A DNA stretch of 64,000 nucleotides, from positions 310,001 through 374,000 of the forward strand of contig JAUQVX010000001.1 of the NCBI GenBank assembly GCA_039794565.1. The letters are read 5' to 3'. The notes under the pieces are model-generated. The model was given only the letters and a program-made list of their open reading frames with translations. It was not told the origin of the DNA and made no database searches. Positions 16,539 through 25,243 of the stretch are shown piece by piece (the first letter of the stretch is position 1; each line of letters begins with the position of its first letter). The stretch is from Gloeomargarita sp. SRBZ-1_bins_9. GTDB lineage: Bacteria > Cyanobacteriota > Cyanobacteriia > Gloeomargaritales > Gloeomargaritaceae. A program made the position numbers and the translations under genes.

Positions 16539-17072
16539 TCAACTGGGAGTAGGGGCTAATCGCTTGCGCAATGAGGCCGCCCGCTGTTTGGCTGTGGGGT
16601 TATCCGGGGCAATCTGCAACACCTGCTCATACACCTCCAGCGCCTGGGCGGTCAAGTTTTTCTTTTCGTAGGCATGGCCCAGGTTATTCAACGCCGTGAC
16701 GTAATCCGGTTGGAGCTTCAGGGCTTCCCGGTACTGGCGAATGGCCAAGTCATATTGTTCTTGGCTGAAGTAGGCAAACCCCAGGGCGTTATAGACCTTG
16801 GCTAGGCCCACCGGGTCGTTTTCATCCCACCCTTTCAAGGCCTTTTGCAAGTAGTTGACGCTCTGGACGTAGAGTTTTTTGCGCAGGTAAATGCTGCCCA
16901 GTTCGTAGTAGTCAGCAGCCGTGGCCTCCCCAGCCGTCACTTGGCGCTGGAGTTCGGTTAGGCGTTGTTCCGTCGCCCGCGTGCGCAGCACCTGCCGGGT
17001 CACCAGGACCGCCGATACCCCCAGCAGCGTCAACAGCCCCACCAAGTACGTAATCTGCAGCGCCAGGTCCAC
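16539..17072 (-). CDS. ycf37: Ycf37-like TPR protein, photosystem I assembly
   Basis: 177 residues: an N-terminal membrane anchor (about 5-25), a linker with QRLTELQRQV, and three TPR units between about 53 and 165, including YNALGFAYFSQEQYDLAIRQ, YVTALNNLGHAYEKKNL and ALEVYEQVLQIAPDNPTAKQ (each shown up to 20 residues). The match to cyanobacterial Ycf37 extends through all repeats. Ycf37 binds PSI intermediates and helps trimer stability. It starts immediately before the stop of the upstream hypothetical gene, with no gap. Confidence 0.88.
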   Translation of the reverse strand: MDLALQITYLVGLLTLLGVSAVLVTRQVLRTRATEQRLTELQRQVTAGEATAADYYELGSIYLRKKLYVQSVNYLQKALKGWDENDPVGLAKVYNALGFAYFSQEQYDLAIRQYREALKLQPDYVTALNNLGHAYEKKNLTAQALEVYEQVLQIAPDNPTAKQRAASLRKRLAPTPS

Positions 17073-17354
17073 CTATGCCGCTCCCGTCGTCGCCTCTTGG
17101 GGTACGGTTAGGTCAATCACGTAATCCGGGCTGGTAAAAAAGCCCCGCAGCCTGTCCGCCTGCTCATTGTAAAAGGAATAGGACTGTAAGCCCCAATGAC
17201 CACTCATGCCGTTGACATCGCCGTTGAATTCGCCAGCGCCTTCATCCACCAACAGCGTCACGCAGTTGTTGCTAAAGGAGTTGCTGTCGTACAGACGTAC
17301 CCGCACGATGTAGTCCGTGTTGAACACCTGATTACCCACCCGAATCAGGGCCAT
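17073..17354 (-). CDS. Conserved hypothetical protein
   Basis: 93 residues, not recognised. It is soluble, beta-rich and acidic (IRVGNQVFNTDYIVRVRLYD, then LLVDEGAGEFNGDVNG), with a central Tyr/Gly-rich turn and a hydrophobic C-terminal strand. GGCGGAGGG just before the ATG fixes the start; a longer reading adds a membrane-like N-terminus but no better ribosome site. It directly precedes ycf37 on the same strand with no spacing, and the hli gene lies downstream on the far side, so a photosynthesis-related role is possible but unproven. Confidence 0.6.
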   Translation of the reverse strand: MALIRVGNQVFNTDYIVRVRLYDSNSFSNNCVTLLVDEGAGEFNGDVNGMSGHWGLQSYSFYNEQADRLRGFFTSPDYVIDLTVPQEATTGAA

Positions 17355-17461
17355 GGTCCCTCCGCCAGCGCTCCACTTCCCAGCATAAAACAAGAAAAAG
17401 CCCAGGAAAACCCCAGGCCCCAACAACGGTGTCAATTAGGACGGGACTGACAGGATGGGGA

Positions 17462-17608
17462 TTACATCAAACCCAACTGCGCCAAAATCCCCTTGCCGGT
17501 CAGCAATTCGGTCGCCACGCCAATCACAAACCCCAACATGGCCAACCGACCGTTCCAGGTTTCCGCAAAATTGGTAAAACCGAACTTAGGCGCTTGTTGC
17601 TCTTGCAT
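17462..17608 (-). CDS. High-light-inducible one-helix protein (Hli/Scp)
   Basis: 48 residues with a single membrane helix carrying the chlorophyll-binding signature FAETWNGRLAMLGFVIG (ExxNxRxAMxGF). Hlips bind chlorophyll and carotenoid, quench energy and assist chlorophyll delivery to PSII or PSI assembly complexes. GGAGGTGGTT precedes the ATG. The short acidic N-terminus (MQEQQAPKFGF) resembles HliC/D-type members. It has its own upstream region and is divergent from the DUF697 GTPase gene. Confidence 0.93.
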   Translation of the reverse strand: MQEQQAPKFGFTNFAETWNGRLAMLGFVIGVATELLTGKGILAQLGLM

Positions 17609-17697
17609 AACCACCTCCAACAGGGCCGACATTAACAAATGTAACCAAGTGTCCGACAATTGGCAACAAAATTTTACATTTTGCCGGGGGGGAAGCG

Positions 17698-18903
17698 ATG
17701 GGGACGGTGACGGCGGTCCAGGACTGGGTGGGGTTAAAGGGGGCGTGGTGTTATGCCCAGGCCCAGGCTTGCAGCAGTGGGGCTGCTCGGCGGCGGTTGA
17801 CGCAGGGGTTGGTGCAGGTGGTGGCCCTGGGGCTGGTGGGGCGCGGGAAATCGAGTCTGTTGAACGCCCTGGTGGGGGAGCCGGTGTTTGCGACAGGGGC
17901 GGTGCATGGGGTGACCCGGGGGGCGCAGTCGGTGCGGTGGTCGGTGGGGGGGCTGACGGTGGAGCTGGTGGATACGCCGGGGTTAGATGAGGTGGGGCAG
18001 ACCACAGCGGATCAGGTGTGGGCCTTGGCCCTGGGGGCGGAACTGGTGTTGTTGGTGCTCAGTGGCGACCCCAACCGGGAGGAATTGGGTATCCTCTCGC
18101 GGCTGGTGCGCTCCGGAAAACCGGTGCTGGTGGTGCTCAACAAAATGGACCAGTATCCCCCTGAGGCCCAGGCGCTGTTGTTGGCCCGCTGGCGGGAGGG
18201 AAAATTAGCCCGCTGGGTGGACCCCCAGGATGTGATTCCGGTGGCGGCGCAACCGACGGGCTGGCGGCGAACGCCCCAGGGTCAAGTGGTACGGCAACCC
18301 TTGACGCCCCAGGTGGAACCCCTCCGGCAGGCATTAGTGCGGCAATTGCCCCCCCTGGCCCCGGCCCTTCTGGCGTTGAATGCCCTACAGACCACAGCCC
18401 AATCCCCCCCTTTGGTGACGCCGCCGGCCCAGATTGAGGCATTGCTCTGGCGGGCCAGTGTCCACAAGGCTTTGGCGGTGGCGGTCAACCCCCTGTTTGG
18501 GGTAGATCTGTGCCTGGGGGCGGTGGTGGATGGGGCGTTGCTGGTGCGCTTGGCGCGACGGGCGGGGGTGACCCTGAGCACCTGGGAGGCGATGCAGTTG
18601 TTGCGGCTGATGGCTGGCAGTGTGGGGGGATTGGGACTGGGGAGCAGTTTGCTCAAAAGTGGCCTGGCGTTGGGGGGCGGGCTGGTTTACCTGACGGTGG
18701 CCGCGGGACAGGGTCTGCTGGCGGGCCTGGTGACCTATATGGTGGGTCGGTTGGGGTGGCAGTACCTGGTGCAGGGGAAAACCTGGGGGCCGGGCAGCCC
18801 GACGGCGCTCATCCAGCAATGGTTAGGGGAGATAGACCAGGGGGCGGTGCTCAGCCGTTTACGCCGCTATTTGCATTCCCCCCCCACCGATGGGCTACAG
18901 TAA
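17698..18903 (+). CDS. Era-like GTPase with C-terminal DUF697 membrane domain
   Basis: 401 residues. The G domain (about 38-215) has P-loop GLVGRGKSS, the switch Thr-Arg-Gly (GVTRGAQS), DTPGLDEV as G3 and NKMDQ as G4. Residues about 270-385 form the DUF697 region, rich in Gly and Leu, with membrane-like helices (AGSVGGLGLGSSLLKSGLAL). Such proteins are common in cyanobacteria; their role is unknown but suspected in membrane or envelope processes. It begins a rightward series with YtxH and DUF948 membrane proteins and the ribosome GTPase Der. Confidence 0.85.
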   Translation: MGTVTAVQDWVGLKGAWCYAQAQACSSGAARRRLTQGLVQVVALGLVGRGKSSLLNALVGEPVFATGAVHGVTRGAQSVRWSVGGLTVELVDTPGLDEVGQTTADQVWALALGAELVLLVLSGDPNREELGILSRLVRSGKPVLVVLNKMDQYPPEAQALLLARWREGKLARWVDPQDVIPVAAQPTGWRRTPQGQVVRQPLTPQVEPLRQALVRQLPPLAPALLALNALQTTAQSPPLVTPPAQIEALLWRASVHKALAVAVNPLFGVDLCLGAVVDGALLVRLARRAGVTLSTWEAMQLLRLMAGSVGGLGLGSSLLKSGLALGGGLVYLTVAAGQGLLAGLVTYMVGRLGWQYLVQGKTWGPGSPTALIQQWLGEIDQGAVLSRLRRYLHSPPTDGLQ

Positions 18904-18923
18904 TGCCAAAGGGGGGCAGGACC

Positions 18924-19229
18924 ATGCAGCGCAAGGCAACGGGAGCGTTTGTGGGCGGGTTGGTGATCGGCGGCCTAACGGGTTTGGTGACGGGGATGGT
19001 GTTGGCGCCCCGCTCGGGCCAGGAGACGCGGCGGCTCTTGCGCAAAGCAGCGGCGGCTCTCCCGGAACTCACTGCCGATGTCTCGGGGAACTTGCAACTC
19101 CAGGCCCAGCGGTGGACGGCGGCGCTCCAGCAACGGTGGCAGGACCAGTGGGTGCGCTTCCAACTGGCGGTGCAGGCAGGCTGGGAGGCCGGACGACAGG
19201 AACAGCGGCGACAACAAAACCGTGGCTGA
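18924..19229 (+). CDS. YtxH-domain small membrane protein
   Basis: 101 residues: short basic start, a Gly-rich membrane helix (AFVGGLVIGGLTGLVTGMVL), then the APRSGQETRRLLRKAA motif typical of YtxH proteins and an amphipathic helical tail rich in Gln and Trp. Linked in other bacteria to general stress, with no defined activity. It begins 20 bp after the DUF697 GTPase and its stop overlaps the start of the DUF948 gene, so the three are probably cotranscribed. Confidence 0.8.
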   Translation: MQRKATGAFVGGLVIGGLTGLVTGMVLAPRSGQETRRLLRKAAAALPELTADVSGNLQLQAQRWTAALQQRWQDQWVRFQLAVQAGWEAGRQEQRRQQNRG

Positions 19230-19659
19230 GGCGATCTTTTTTCTGGGGCTATCTCTTCTGCTGGTGGCCGTGTCCCTGACAGCGGTGCTCATTGCCCTGA
19301 TTCCGGCTGTGCAGGAGATTGCCCGCGCCGCCCGCAGCATCGAAAAACTGGCAGAGACCCTCAACCGGGATTTGCCCCCTACCCTGGATGCTATTCGCCT
19401 GACGGGGATGGAAATCAGCGATTTGACCGACGACGTCAGCCAGGGGGTGCAAAGCGCCAGCCGTCTGGTGGAACAGGTCAACCAGGGGGTGGAAAATACC
19501 AAGCAAAGCCTCCGGCGCACCCAGATAACTACGCGCAGCGTGTGGGTGGGGGTAAAGGCTGCTTGGCAAACCTGGCGACGAGCGCCCCAAACCCCTTACC
19601 GCTTACCGACGGATCGGCCATCCCTCCCGGAACCGGAATCTCCCCCACCCTCTGCCTGA
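19222..19659 (+). CDS. DUF948-type membrane-anchored protein
   Basis: 145 residues from a GTG that overlaps the YtxH gene by 8 bp. One N-terminal membrane helix (FFLGLSLLLVAVSLTAVLIA) is followed by a long heptad-like helical region with repeated D/S-V-x-x-G-V spacing (DVSQGVQSASRLVEQVNQGV), and a Pro-rich end. This matches the DUF948 pattern and often travels with YtxH. Function unknown; likely a periphery-facing coiled coil. Confidence 0.75.
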   Translation: MAEAIFFLGLSLLLVAVSLTAVLIALIPAVQEIARAARSIEKLAETLNRDLPPTLDAIRLTGMEISDLTDDVSQGVQSASRLVEQVNQGVENTKQSLRRTQITTRSVWVGVKAAWQTWRRAPQTPYRLPTDRPSLPEPESPPPSA

Positions 19660-19713
19660 CCGACTCAGTATCCTGGAAATAGGGTTGTTCGTCAGGATTC
19701 CCCAGTACGAACC

Positions 19714-21078
19714 ATGGCGTTACCGATTGTGGCGGTGGTGGGCCGTCCCAACGTGGGCAAATCTACCCTGGTGAACCGCATCGCCGGGGTCCGGGACGCC
19801 ATCGTGTTTGACCAGCCAGGCTTGACCCGGGACCGTCTGTATCGGCCGGCGTTTTGGCGAGACCGGGAATTTTTGGTGGTGGATACGGGCGGCCTGGTTT
19901 TTGACGACGACACGGAATTTCTCCCCCAGATTCGCCAGCAGGCCATGACGGCGGTGCAGGAGGCCCAGGCGGTAATCTTTGTGGTGGACGGGCAAACGGG
20001 ACCCACCGCCGGTGATGCGGAAATTGCCGCATGGTTGCGTCAGCAGCCCCGCCCGGTGATCCTGGCGGTGAACAAGTGTGAATCCGTGACCCAGGGGCTG
20101 ATCCAGGCGGCCCAGTTTTGGGAGCTGGGGTTAGGGGAACCCTATGCGATTTCCGCTGGGCACGGGATTGGGGTGGGGGATTTGCTGGATGCCTTGATGC
20201 CCCACCTGCCCCCGGCCACCGCTGTCGAGACGGGGGAGGCGATTCACGTAGCCATCGTGGGTCGTCCCAACGTGGGCAAATCCAGCCTGCTGAACGCCCT
20301 GGTGGGGGAAGAACGGGCCATTGTCAGCCCTATTCCAGGTACCACCCGCGACAGTGTGGACACCTGGGTGGAACGGGAGGGCCAGCGCTATTGCCTGATT
20401 GATACGGCGGGCATCCGGCGCAAAAAATATGTGGACTATGGCCCGGAGTTTTTCAGCATCAACCGGGCGTTTAAGGCCATTCGCCGGGCGGATGTGGTGC
20501 TGCTGGTGCTGGACATCACCGAAGGGGTTACGGATCAGGACCTCAAGCTGGCCGGACGGGTTATTAAAGAGGGTCGCGCCTGTGTGGTGTTGGCCAACAA
20601 ATGGGATGCCGTTCCCGACAAAGACAGCTACACCCTACCGCGTATGGAACAGGAACTGCGGCGGCGGATGTATTTTATGGATTGGGCGGATGTGTTGTTC
20701 ATCAGCGCTAAGACCGGCCAGCGGGTGGAAAAAATCTGGGAGCTAGTGCAAACGGCGGCCCAATCCCACCGGCGGCGGGTGAGCACATCGGTCGTTAACG
20801 AGGTGATCCAGGAAGCGGTGGCTTGGCAATCCCCGCCGGCCAATCGCCAGGGACGTCAGGGGCGCATTTATTACGGGACCCAGGTGCAGACCCAGCCCCC
20901 CACCATTGCCCTGTTTGTCAACGACCCCAAATTGTTCAAGGAAAACTACCGGCGCTATCTGGACCACCAGTTCCGGCAGCATCTGGGGTTCCGGGGGACG
21001 CCGATTCAGTTCCTTTGGCGGGGCAAAACGGAACGCCAGGCGCAGCGCCAGACCAGCGGTACAATGGAGCAGAAGTAG
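19714..21078 (+). CDS. der: Ribosome biogenesis GTPase Der (EngA)
   Basis: 454 residues with two tandem G domains, each starting GRPNVGKS (about 9-16 and 185-192), and a C-terminal KH-like domain (about 355-440). The motif sets DTGGL / NKCE and DTAGIRRK / NKWD are intact. Der binds the 50S subunit and is essential for its maturation. Standard length for the family. It follows the DUF948 gene by 54 bp. Confidence 0.97.
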   Translation: MALPIVAVVGRPNVGKSTLVNRIAGVRDAIVFDQPGLTRDRLYRPAFWRDREFLVVDTGGLVFDDDTEFLPQIRQQAMTAVQEAQAVIFVVDGQTGPTAGDAEIAAWLRQQPRPVILAVNKCESVTQGLIQAAQFWELGLGEPYAISAGHGIGVGDLLDALMPHLPPATAVETGEAIHVAIVGRPNVGKSSLLNALVGEERAIVSPIPGTTRDSVDTWVEREGQRYCLIDTAGIRRKKYVDYGPEFFSINRAFKAIRRADVVLLVLDITEGVTDQDLKLAGRVIKEGRACVVLANKWDAVPDKDSYTLPRMEQELRRRMYFMDWADVLFISAKTGQRVEKIWELVQTAAQSHRRRVSTSVVNEVIQEAVAWQSPPANRQGRQGRIYYGTQVQTQPPTIALFVNDPKLFKENYRRYLDHQFRQHLGFRGTPIQFLWRGKTERQAQRQTSGTMEQK

Positions 21079-21087
21079 GGCGTAACG

Positions 21088-21579
21088 ATGCAATACCTGG
21101 TGGCCCTGTTACCGGACCGTTTACAGGCAGAAGCTGCCTATTCGGCCCTCGAAGCGGCGGGCATTCCCCTGGAGACGGTGGCGCTGGTGGGACGGGGGTA
21201 CCGGAATGTGCAGGACTACCCCTTCGGCCAGGGGGGCTGGCGACTGCCTCTGCTGACCTATTGGCTGGTGCCCTTTGGGTTTGCCGCGGGCGTGGGGTTC
21301 AGTGTGTTGACCGGCCTAGAGACGTTTACCCGCTGGGCAGGGGTGTGGGGTAACCATCTTTTAGGGGGGCTGTTGGGGGCGCTGGCGGGTGGCTTGGGCA
21401 GTTTCTTCGTGGGGGGAGGGCTAGGTCAACTCTCCCAGTGGGGCCTGCCCAACTACGTCCAGGCGGTGGCCCAGGGCAAATATCTGGTGGTGGTGCAGGG
21501 GGCCAGCCTGATCCCCAAAGCCCGCACCATTCTTTTGCGCTACCAGCCTCAGGCCCTGAACGTCCTGGAAACCCGATGA
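21088..21579 (+). CDS. Conserved cyanobacterial membrane protein
   Basis: 163 residues, not recognised with confidence. An N-terminal alpha/beta segment (YLVALLPDRLQAEAAYSALE, then VALVGRG) resembles the domain of general-stress YflT/17M-type proteins, followed by two membrane helices that are very Gly-rich (GGLLGALAGGLGSFFVGGGL) and a C-terminal KYLVVVQG strand. This layout is common for cyanobacterial stress-related membrane proteins. It sits 9 bp after der and overlaps bioY (ATGA). Confidence 0.6.
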   Translation: MQYLVALLPDRLQAEAAYSALEAAGIPLETVALVGRGYRNVQDYPFGQGGWRLPLLTYWLVPFGFAAGVGFSVLTGLETFTRWAGVWGNHLLGGLLGALAGGLGSFFVGGGLGQLSQWGLPNYVQAVAQGKYLVVVQGASLIPKARTILLRYQPQALNVLETR

Positions 21580-22151
21580 CCTGGCTGCGGCAGTGCCTGT
21601 GGGCCTTGAGCGGTGTGCTTTTGCTGGTGCTGGGCACCTTTGTAGGGGTGTATGTCGTCAACCCGCCTTGGCAGTGGCCCACCCAGGGGATTTGGCTGTG
21701 GCCGGTGCTGAGTAGTTGGCAGGTGGCGGCGATGCTTTTGACGGCCTGTTTGGGGGGACGGGCGGCGGCGACGGTGGCGGTGGTGGCCTACCTGACCCTG
21801 GGGCTGATGGGCTGGCCGGTGTTTACGGCGATGGGGGGCTGGGGCGCTGTCTACCCCCCGGGGTTCGGCTACCTGCTGGGGATGATTCCGGGGGCTTGGG
21901 TTTGCGGCGATGTGGCGTTCCGATGGCCCTTAACCCTGGAGAACCTGGCGCTGGCGGGGCTGTTGGGCTTGTTGAGCTTACACCTGGTGGGCTGGGTCGG
22001 TTTGGCGCTCCACTACCCCCATTGGCCGGATTGGGTGAGTTGGGTAGCCCATTACAGTGGCACGCCCTTGGTGGGGCAATTGCTGGCCCTGGGCGGGGTG
22101 GCGGTGCTGGCCTACGGGGCGCGACGGTTGGGGGTGGCGGTGCGGTGGTGA
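21576..22151 (+). CDS. bioY: Biotin transporter substrate-binding subunit BioY
   Basis: 191-residue membrane protein with about six helices. It matches BioY, the S component of ECF-type biotin uptake: LGGRAAATVAVVAYLTLGLM, GWPVFTAMGGWGAVYPPGFG and GYLLGMIPGAWVCG reproduce the family's loop and binding-site region. BioY can work alone or with an ECF module encoded elsewhere. Starts by ATGA overlap with the previous gene and overlaps lspA by GTGA, so the three are tightly coupled. Confidence 0.88.
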   Translation: MTWLRQCLWALSGVLLLVLGTFVGVYVVNPPWQWPTQGIWLWPVLSSWQVAAMLLTACLGGRAAATVAVVAYLTLGLMGWPVFTAMGGWGAVYPPGFGYLLGMIPGAWVCGDVAFRWPLTLENLALAGLLGLLSLHLVGWVGLALHYPHWPDWVSWVAHYSGTPLVGQLLALGGVAVLAYGARRLGVAVRW

Positions 22152-22597
22152 AAAACCGGACGTTTTGGCTGGTGGCCGGGTTGGGCGTCATGTTGGATCA
22201 ACTCAGCAAGTGGGGGGTGGTGCAAGCCCTGGGTCTGGGGGAATCGTGGCCCCTGTGGCCGGGGGTACTGCATGTGACCTACGTGCTCAACACCGGCGCG
22301 GCGTTTAGTTTGTTTGTCCAGGGAACCCTCTGGCTGCGCTGGCTGTCAGTGGGGGTGAGCCTGGCCTTGGTCCTGTGGGCGGTGACCGGACCGCGTTTAT
22401 CCCTGGGGGAGCAGTGGGGCTATGGCTTGATCCTGGCGGGGGCGGTGGGGAATGGCATCGACCGGTTTCGCCTGGGGGCGGTGATTGATTTTATTGACGT
22501 GCGGGCCATCGGTTTTCCCATTTTTAACTTGGCGGACACCTGGATCAATATGGGTTTGGTTTGCCTGTTTTGGGCCTATCTGCGCCAGCGACGTTAA
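22148..22597 (+). CDS. lspA: Lipoprotein signal peptidase (signal peptidase II)
   Basis: 149-residue polytopic aspartyl protease that cleaves lipoprotein signal peptides after lipidation. DQLSKW near the start, NTGAAFSLF, the first catalytic Asp in GNGIDRF and the second in FNLADTWI are all present. The GTG start overlaps bioY. It would process the lipoprotein ZnuA encoded 5 kb downstream, among others. Confidence 0.95.
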   Translation: MKNRTFWLVAGLGVMLDQLSKWGVVQALGLGESWPLWPGVLHVTYVLNTGAAFSLFVQGTLWLRWLSVGVSLALVLWAVTGPRLSLGEQWGYGLILAGAVGNGIDRFRLGAVIDFIDVRAIGFPIFNLADTWINMGLVCLFWAYLRQRR

Positions 22598-22637
22598 CCC
22601 TGTTCCCTAGTTTTTAGGATCTTTTAGGCATGGACCA

Positions 22638-22666
22638 TGGGCAAATCCTAGGGATTCGTGTATAGT
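22638..22666 (+). promoter_or_regulatory. Candidate sigma70-type promoter
   Basis: TGGGCA and TATAGT are separated by 17 bp and lie about 60 bp upstream of the next start codon, after the end of lspA. Four of six -35 bases and five of six -10 bases agree with consensus. Confidence 0.4.
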
Positions 22667-22728
22667 AAAGGCGGGGCTCAGCATCGGTATTGGTACTCCT
22701 AAGGGCTGTCATTAGTGGAAAGGGTCTT

Positions 22729-23085
22729 ATGTCTCGCTACATGGGTTGGTTTACGTTGGATGTCCAGGCGCGCAACCCCCTCCCCCTGCTGGCCGAAACC
22801 CTGCAACGACGCTGTGACCTGAATGTGGTGTACCGTTCGGATGATTACTTGATGGCCCGTGAGACGCCCGGTTCCGTGCCCCCCTCCCGGTTCAACCGCC
22901 TGGTTACCGCCGAAATCCTGCTGGAGCAACACCCCCAACCCGGCCAGGTACGGCTACAGGTGGTGGTCAAGAATGAAGAACTCCCCCTGCATCGCCATAA
23001 CCACTGCCAGCAGGTGTTTGAGAAAATCCGCGCCGCCATTAGCGACCAGCAGGACTGGCAACTACTGGAGTTAGTCGCAAGCTAA
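22729..23085 (+). CDS. Conserved hypothetical protein
   Basis: 118 residues, not recognised. Soluble, mixed alpha/beta: MGWFTLDVQARNPLPLLAET, a basic central portion (RFNRLVTAEILLEQ) and a strand-helix end with LQVVVKNEELPLHRHNH. No metal or catalytic motif is clear, although the HRHNH cluster is notable. GGAAAGGG precedes the ATG. It has its own promoter-like sequence and stands between lspA and the rrf2-cysK pair, with 67 bp to the latter. Confidence 0.6.
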   Translation: MSRYMGWFTLDVQARNPLPLLAETLQRRCDLNVVYRSDDYLMARETPGSVPPSRFNRLVTAEILLEQHPQPGQVRLQVVVKNEELPLHRHNHCQQVFEKIRAAISDQQDWQLLELVAS

Positions 23086-23110
23086 AATCCCAACAAAATC
23101 CGGGGGAGAA

Positions 23111-23124
23111 CCGGTATATACTGG
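23111..23124 (+). promoter_or_regulatory. Palindrome overlapping the -10 box of rrf2-cysK
   Basis: CCGGTATATACTGG is a near-perfect 14-bp palindrome, containing TATACT, 29 bp before the rrf2 start. It is well placed for autorepression by the Rrf2 protein. Role inferred. Confidence 0.4.
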
Positions 23125-23152
23125 GGTAAGTGTGGCGGGCGGGGGATGAGCC

Positions 23153-23578
23153 GTGGAGTTGTCCTGCAAAACGGAGTACGCGCTATTGGCGTTAATGGCC
23201 CTGGCGGACAGCTATTGCCGGGATGAGCCGGTGCAAATTAGTCAAATTGCCCAGGACCAAGGCATTCCTGACCGTTACCTGGAGCAATTGCTGGCCGCCT
23301 TACGCCGGGGCAATCTGGTGCGCAGTCAGCGGGGGGCCAAAGGGGGCTATTTCCTAGCCCGTTCCCCTTGGCAAATCAATCTACTGGAGGTGTGGACTTG
23401 CTTAGAAGGACCGGTGTCTCCAACTCCACCGCCGACGACCCCTGAGCGAGCCGTTATCCAGCATCTCTGGCAGGAGACGCAGCGGGCTACCCAGGCCGTC
23501 TGGCAAAAGTACACCCTCAAGGACCTGTGCCAGCAGCGGGACAGCCTGCGCCAGCGGGACTTGATGTATTACATCTAG
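23153..23578 (+). CDS. Rrf2-family transcriptional regulator
   Basis: 141 residues. Winged helix-turn-helix with the family's opening ([16 protein letters not shown]), the [20 protein letters not shown] recognition region and the [13 protein letters not shown] wing. The IscR-type three-cysteine cluster is absent, so it probably does not carry an Fe-S cluster. It starts with GTG and ends 2 bp before cysK. In Bacillus the Rrf2 protein CymR forms a complex with CysK to sense cysteine; the linkage here suggests the same logic (inference). Confidence 0.9.
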   Translation: MELSCKTEYALLALMALADSYCRDEPVQISQIAQDQGIPDRYLEQLLAALRRGNLVRSQRGAKGGYFLARSPWQINLLEVWTCLEGPVSPTPPPTTPERAVIQHLWQETQRATQAVWQKYTLKDLCQQRDSLRQRDLMYYI

Positions 23579-23580
23579 CC

Positions 23581-24537
23581 ATGGCCATGCGCATTGCCAA
23601 CAGCATTACCGAACTCATTGGACGCACACCCCTGGTGCGACTCCAACGCATCCCCCAGGCGCACGGGTGTGTAGCCGATATCGTGGTGAAGCTAGAGAGC
23701 ATGAACCCGGCGGCCTCGGTCAAGGACCGGATTGGCCTGCACATGGTGGTGGCGGCGGAACGGGCGGGATTGATTGCGCCGGGGAAAACGGTGCTGGTGG
23801 AACCCACTTCCGGCAACACGGGCATTGCCCTGGCGATGGTGGCGGCGGCCCGGGGCTACGACCTGATCCTGACCATGCCGGAGACCATGAGTTTGGAGCG
23901 GCGGGCCATGCTGCGGGCCTATGGGGCGCAATTGGTCTTGACGCCGGGGATCGAAGGGATGGGGGGGGCGATTCGCAAGGCCCGGGAACTGGTGGAGACC
24001 ATCCCCAACGCCTACATGCTGCAACAGTTCCAAAACCCGGCCAACCCGGAAATCCACGAACTCACCACCGCTGAAGAACTCTGGCAGGACACGGAGGGGG
24101 CGATCGATATTCTGGTGGCTGGCGTGGGCACAGGTGGCACCATTACGGGGGTGGCCCGGGCGCTGAAGCCTCGTAAACCCAGTTTCCAGGCGATTGCCGT
24201 CGAACCGGCGGCCAGTCCGGTGCTGTCCGGGGGGCAACCGGGACCCCACAAAATTCAGGGCATCGGCGCGGGTTTTATTCCGGCGGTCCTACAAATGGAC
24301 CTGATCGACGAAGTGATTACAGTCACGGATGAGGAAGCCATTTTCTGGGGGCGGAAACTGGCGCGGGAAGAGGCCTTGCTATCGGGGATTTCCAGTGGGG
24401 CTGCTCTGGCTGCCGCCATCCAAGTCGCCCAGCGCCCGGAAAACACCGGCAAGTTGATCGTCATGGTCCAACCCAGTTTTGGCGAGCGGTATCTCAGCAC
24501 CCCCCTGTTCCAGGACCCGGCGCTATTAGGGGAATAA
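23581..24537 (+). CDS. cysK: Cysteine synthase A (O-acetylserine sulfhydrylase)
   Basis: PLP enzyme that makes cysteine from O-acetylserine and sulfide. [15 protein letters not shown], the PLP-binding Lys in SVKDRIG (K48), the PTSGNTGI loop, GTGGTITG phosphate site and the C-terminal [12 protein letters not shown] are all standard. 318 residues. A second ATG two codons on is an alternative start. It is cotranscribed with the Rrf2 regulator gene. Confidence 0.96.
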   Translation: MAMRIANSITELIGRTPLVRLQRIPQAHGCVADIVVKLESMNPAASVKDRIGLHMVVAAERAGLIAPGKTVLVEPTSGNTGIALAMVAAARGYDLILTMPETMSLERRAMLRAYGAQLVLTPGIEGMGGAIRKARELVETIPNAYMLQQFQNPANPEIHELTTAEELWQDTEGAIDILVAGVGTGGTITGVARALKPRKPSFQAIAVEPAASPVLSGGQPGPHKIQGIGAGFIPAVLQMDLIDEVITVTDEEAIFWGRKLAREEALLSGISSGAALAAAIQVAQRPENTGKLIVMVQPSFGERYLSTPLFQDPALLGE

Positions 24538-24593
24538 AAAAAACCGCAGCTCGATAAGCCACGGCCTTGGGGTTAGGAGTACAGCACCGGGGA

Positions 24594-25115
24594 CTAATTC
24601 GGGCAAACCGGTCGGTTGTTGGCGTTCAGGACAATCTTGCCCCCTTGACCACTGATGGTAATGGGCACCTTAGTGTCTTCACCCACCACCCGGAACATGT
24701 TGGGCCGTTCCGCTAAACAGGCTTGGACCCGGCTCACCCATCCGGCCAGGGCTTGGTTGTACTGGCGTTGGTGGGCCGGTAGGTCATCCAGGTTTTGCAC
24801 CCCATCGCCGGTGTAATCCCGAAAGGGAGCCGGAGTGAATTTATCGGTCAGAACACTGTTGGTGCCGATAGCAGCGTTTTGGTTGACCCCCAGACGAAAA
24901 TAGCCGGCGTCATAGTTCAAATTGGCCGGATACATGTAGGGTGCTTCTGGCGGAAAGGAAATGGGGATGCCTCCCCCCGGCATCAGGAAACTGGGGGACA
25001 CTTCTCCTTCTTCTGTGACTGTTCCCAACTTAGGGGTGGCCTGGGCGATTCCCGCCCCCAAAACCCAAGCGCAAGCCGTAGCCAACGATACAGAAAACCA
25101 ACTTTTAATTTCCAT
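24594..25115 (-). CDS. Secreted hypothetical protein
   Basis: 173 residues, not recognised. A signal peptide is clear (MEIKSWF, hydrophobic stretch, GIAQA-TP cleavage near residue 27). The mature part is Pro/Asn/Gly-rich with no membrane helix; it contains FRLGVNQNAAIGTNSVLTDK and a DYTGDGVQNLDDLP stretch similar to a calcium-binding dockerin or EF-hand-like loop (DxTxDGxxxxxD). Two cysteines may pair. Likely periplasmic or extracellular. It stands alone between cysK and the sugar transferase gene. Confidence 0.65.
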   Translation of the reverse strand: MEIKSWFSVSLATACAWVLGAGIAQATPKLGTVTEEGEVSPSFLMPGGGIPISFPPEAPYMYPANLNYDAGYFRLGVNQNAAIGTNSVLTDKFTPAPFRDYTGDGVQNLDDLPAHQRQYNQALAGWVSRVQACLAERPNMFRVVGEDTKVPITISGQGGKIVLNANNRPVCPN

Positions 25116-25243
25116 CGCCTCTCACTCCTCGTTTCGAGAAAACTAGCCAAATTGGACTCTATATCTTAAATACAATAGCGGTTTGACCGGGAATACACAA
25201 CTGCATTTTGCGATTGAATAGAAAGGGGAGTGTTTGGTACGGC

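Noticed and set aside
22057-22308. Trp/Arg/Gly-rich frame across the bioY-lspA junction
   Set aside because: It is out of frame with both genes, which are fully supported, and has shadow-like composition.
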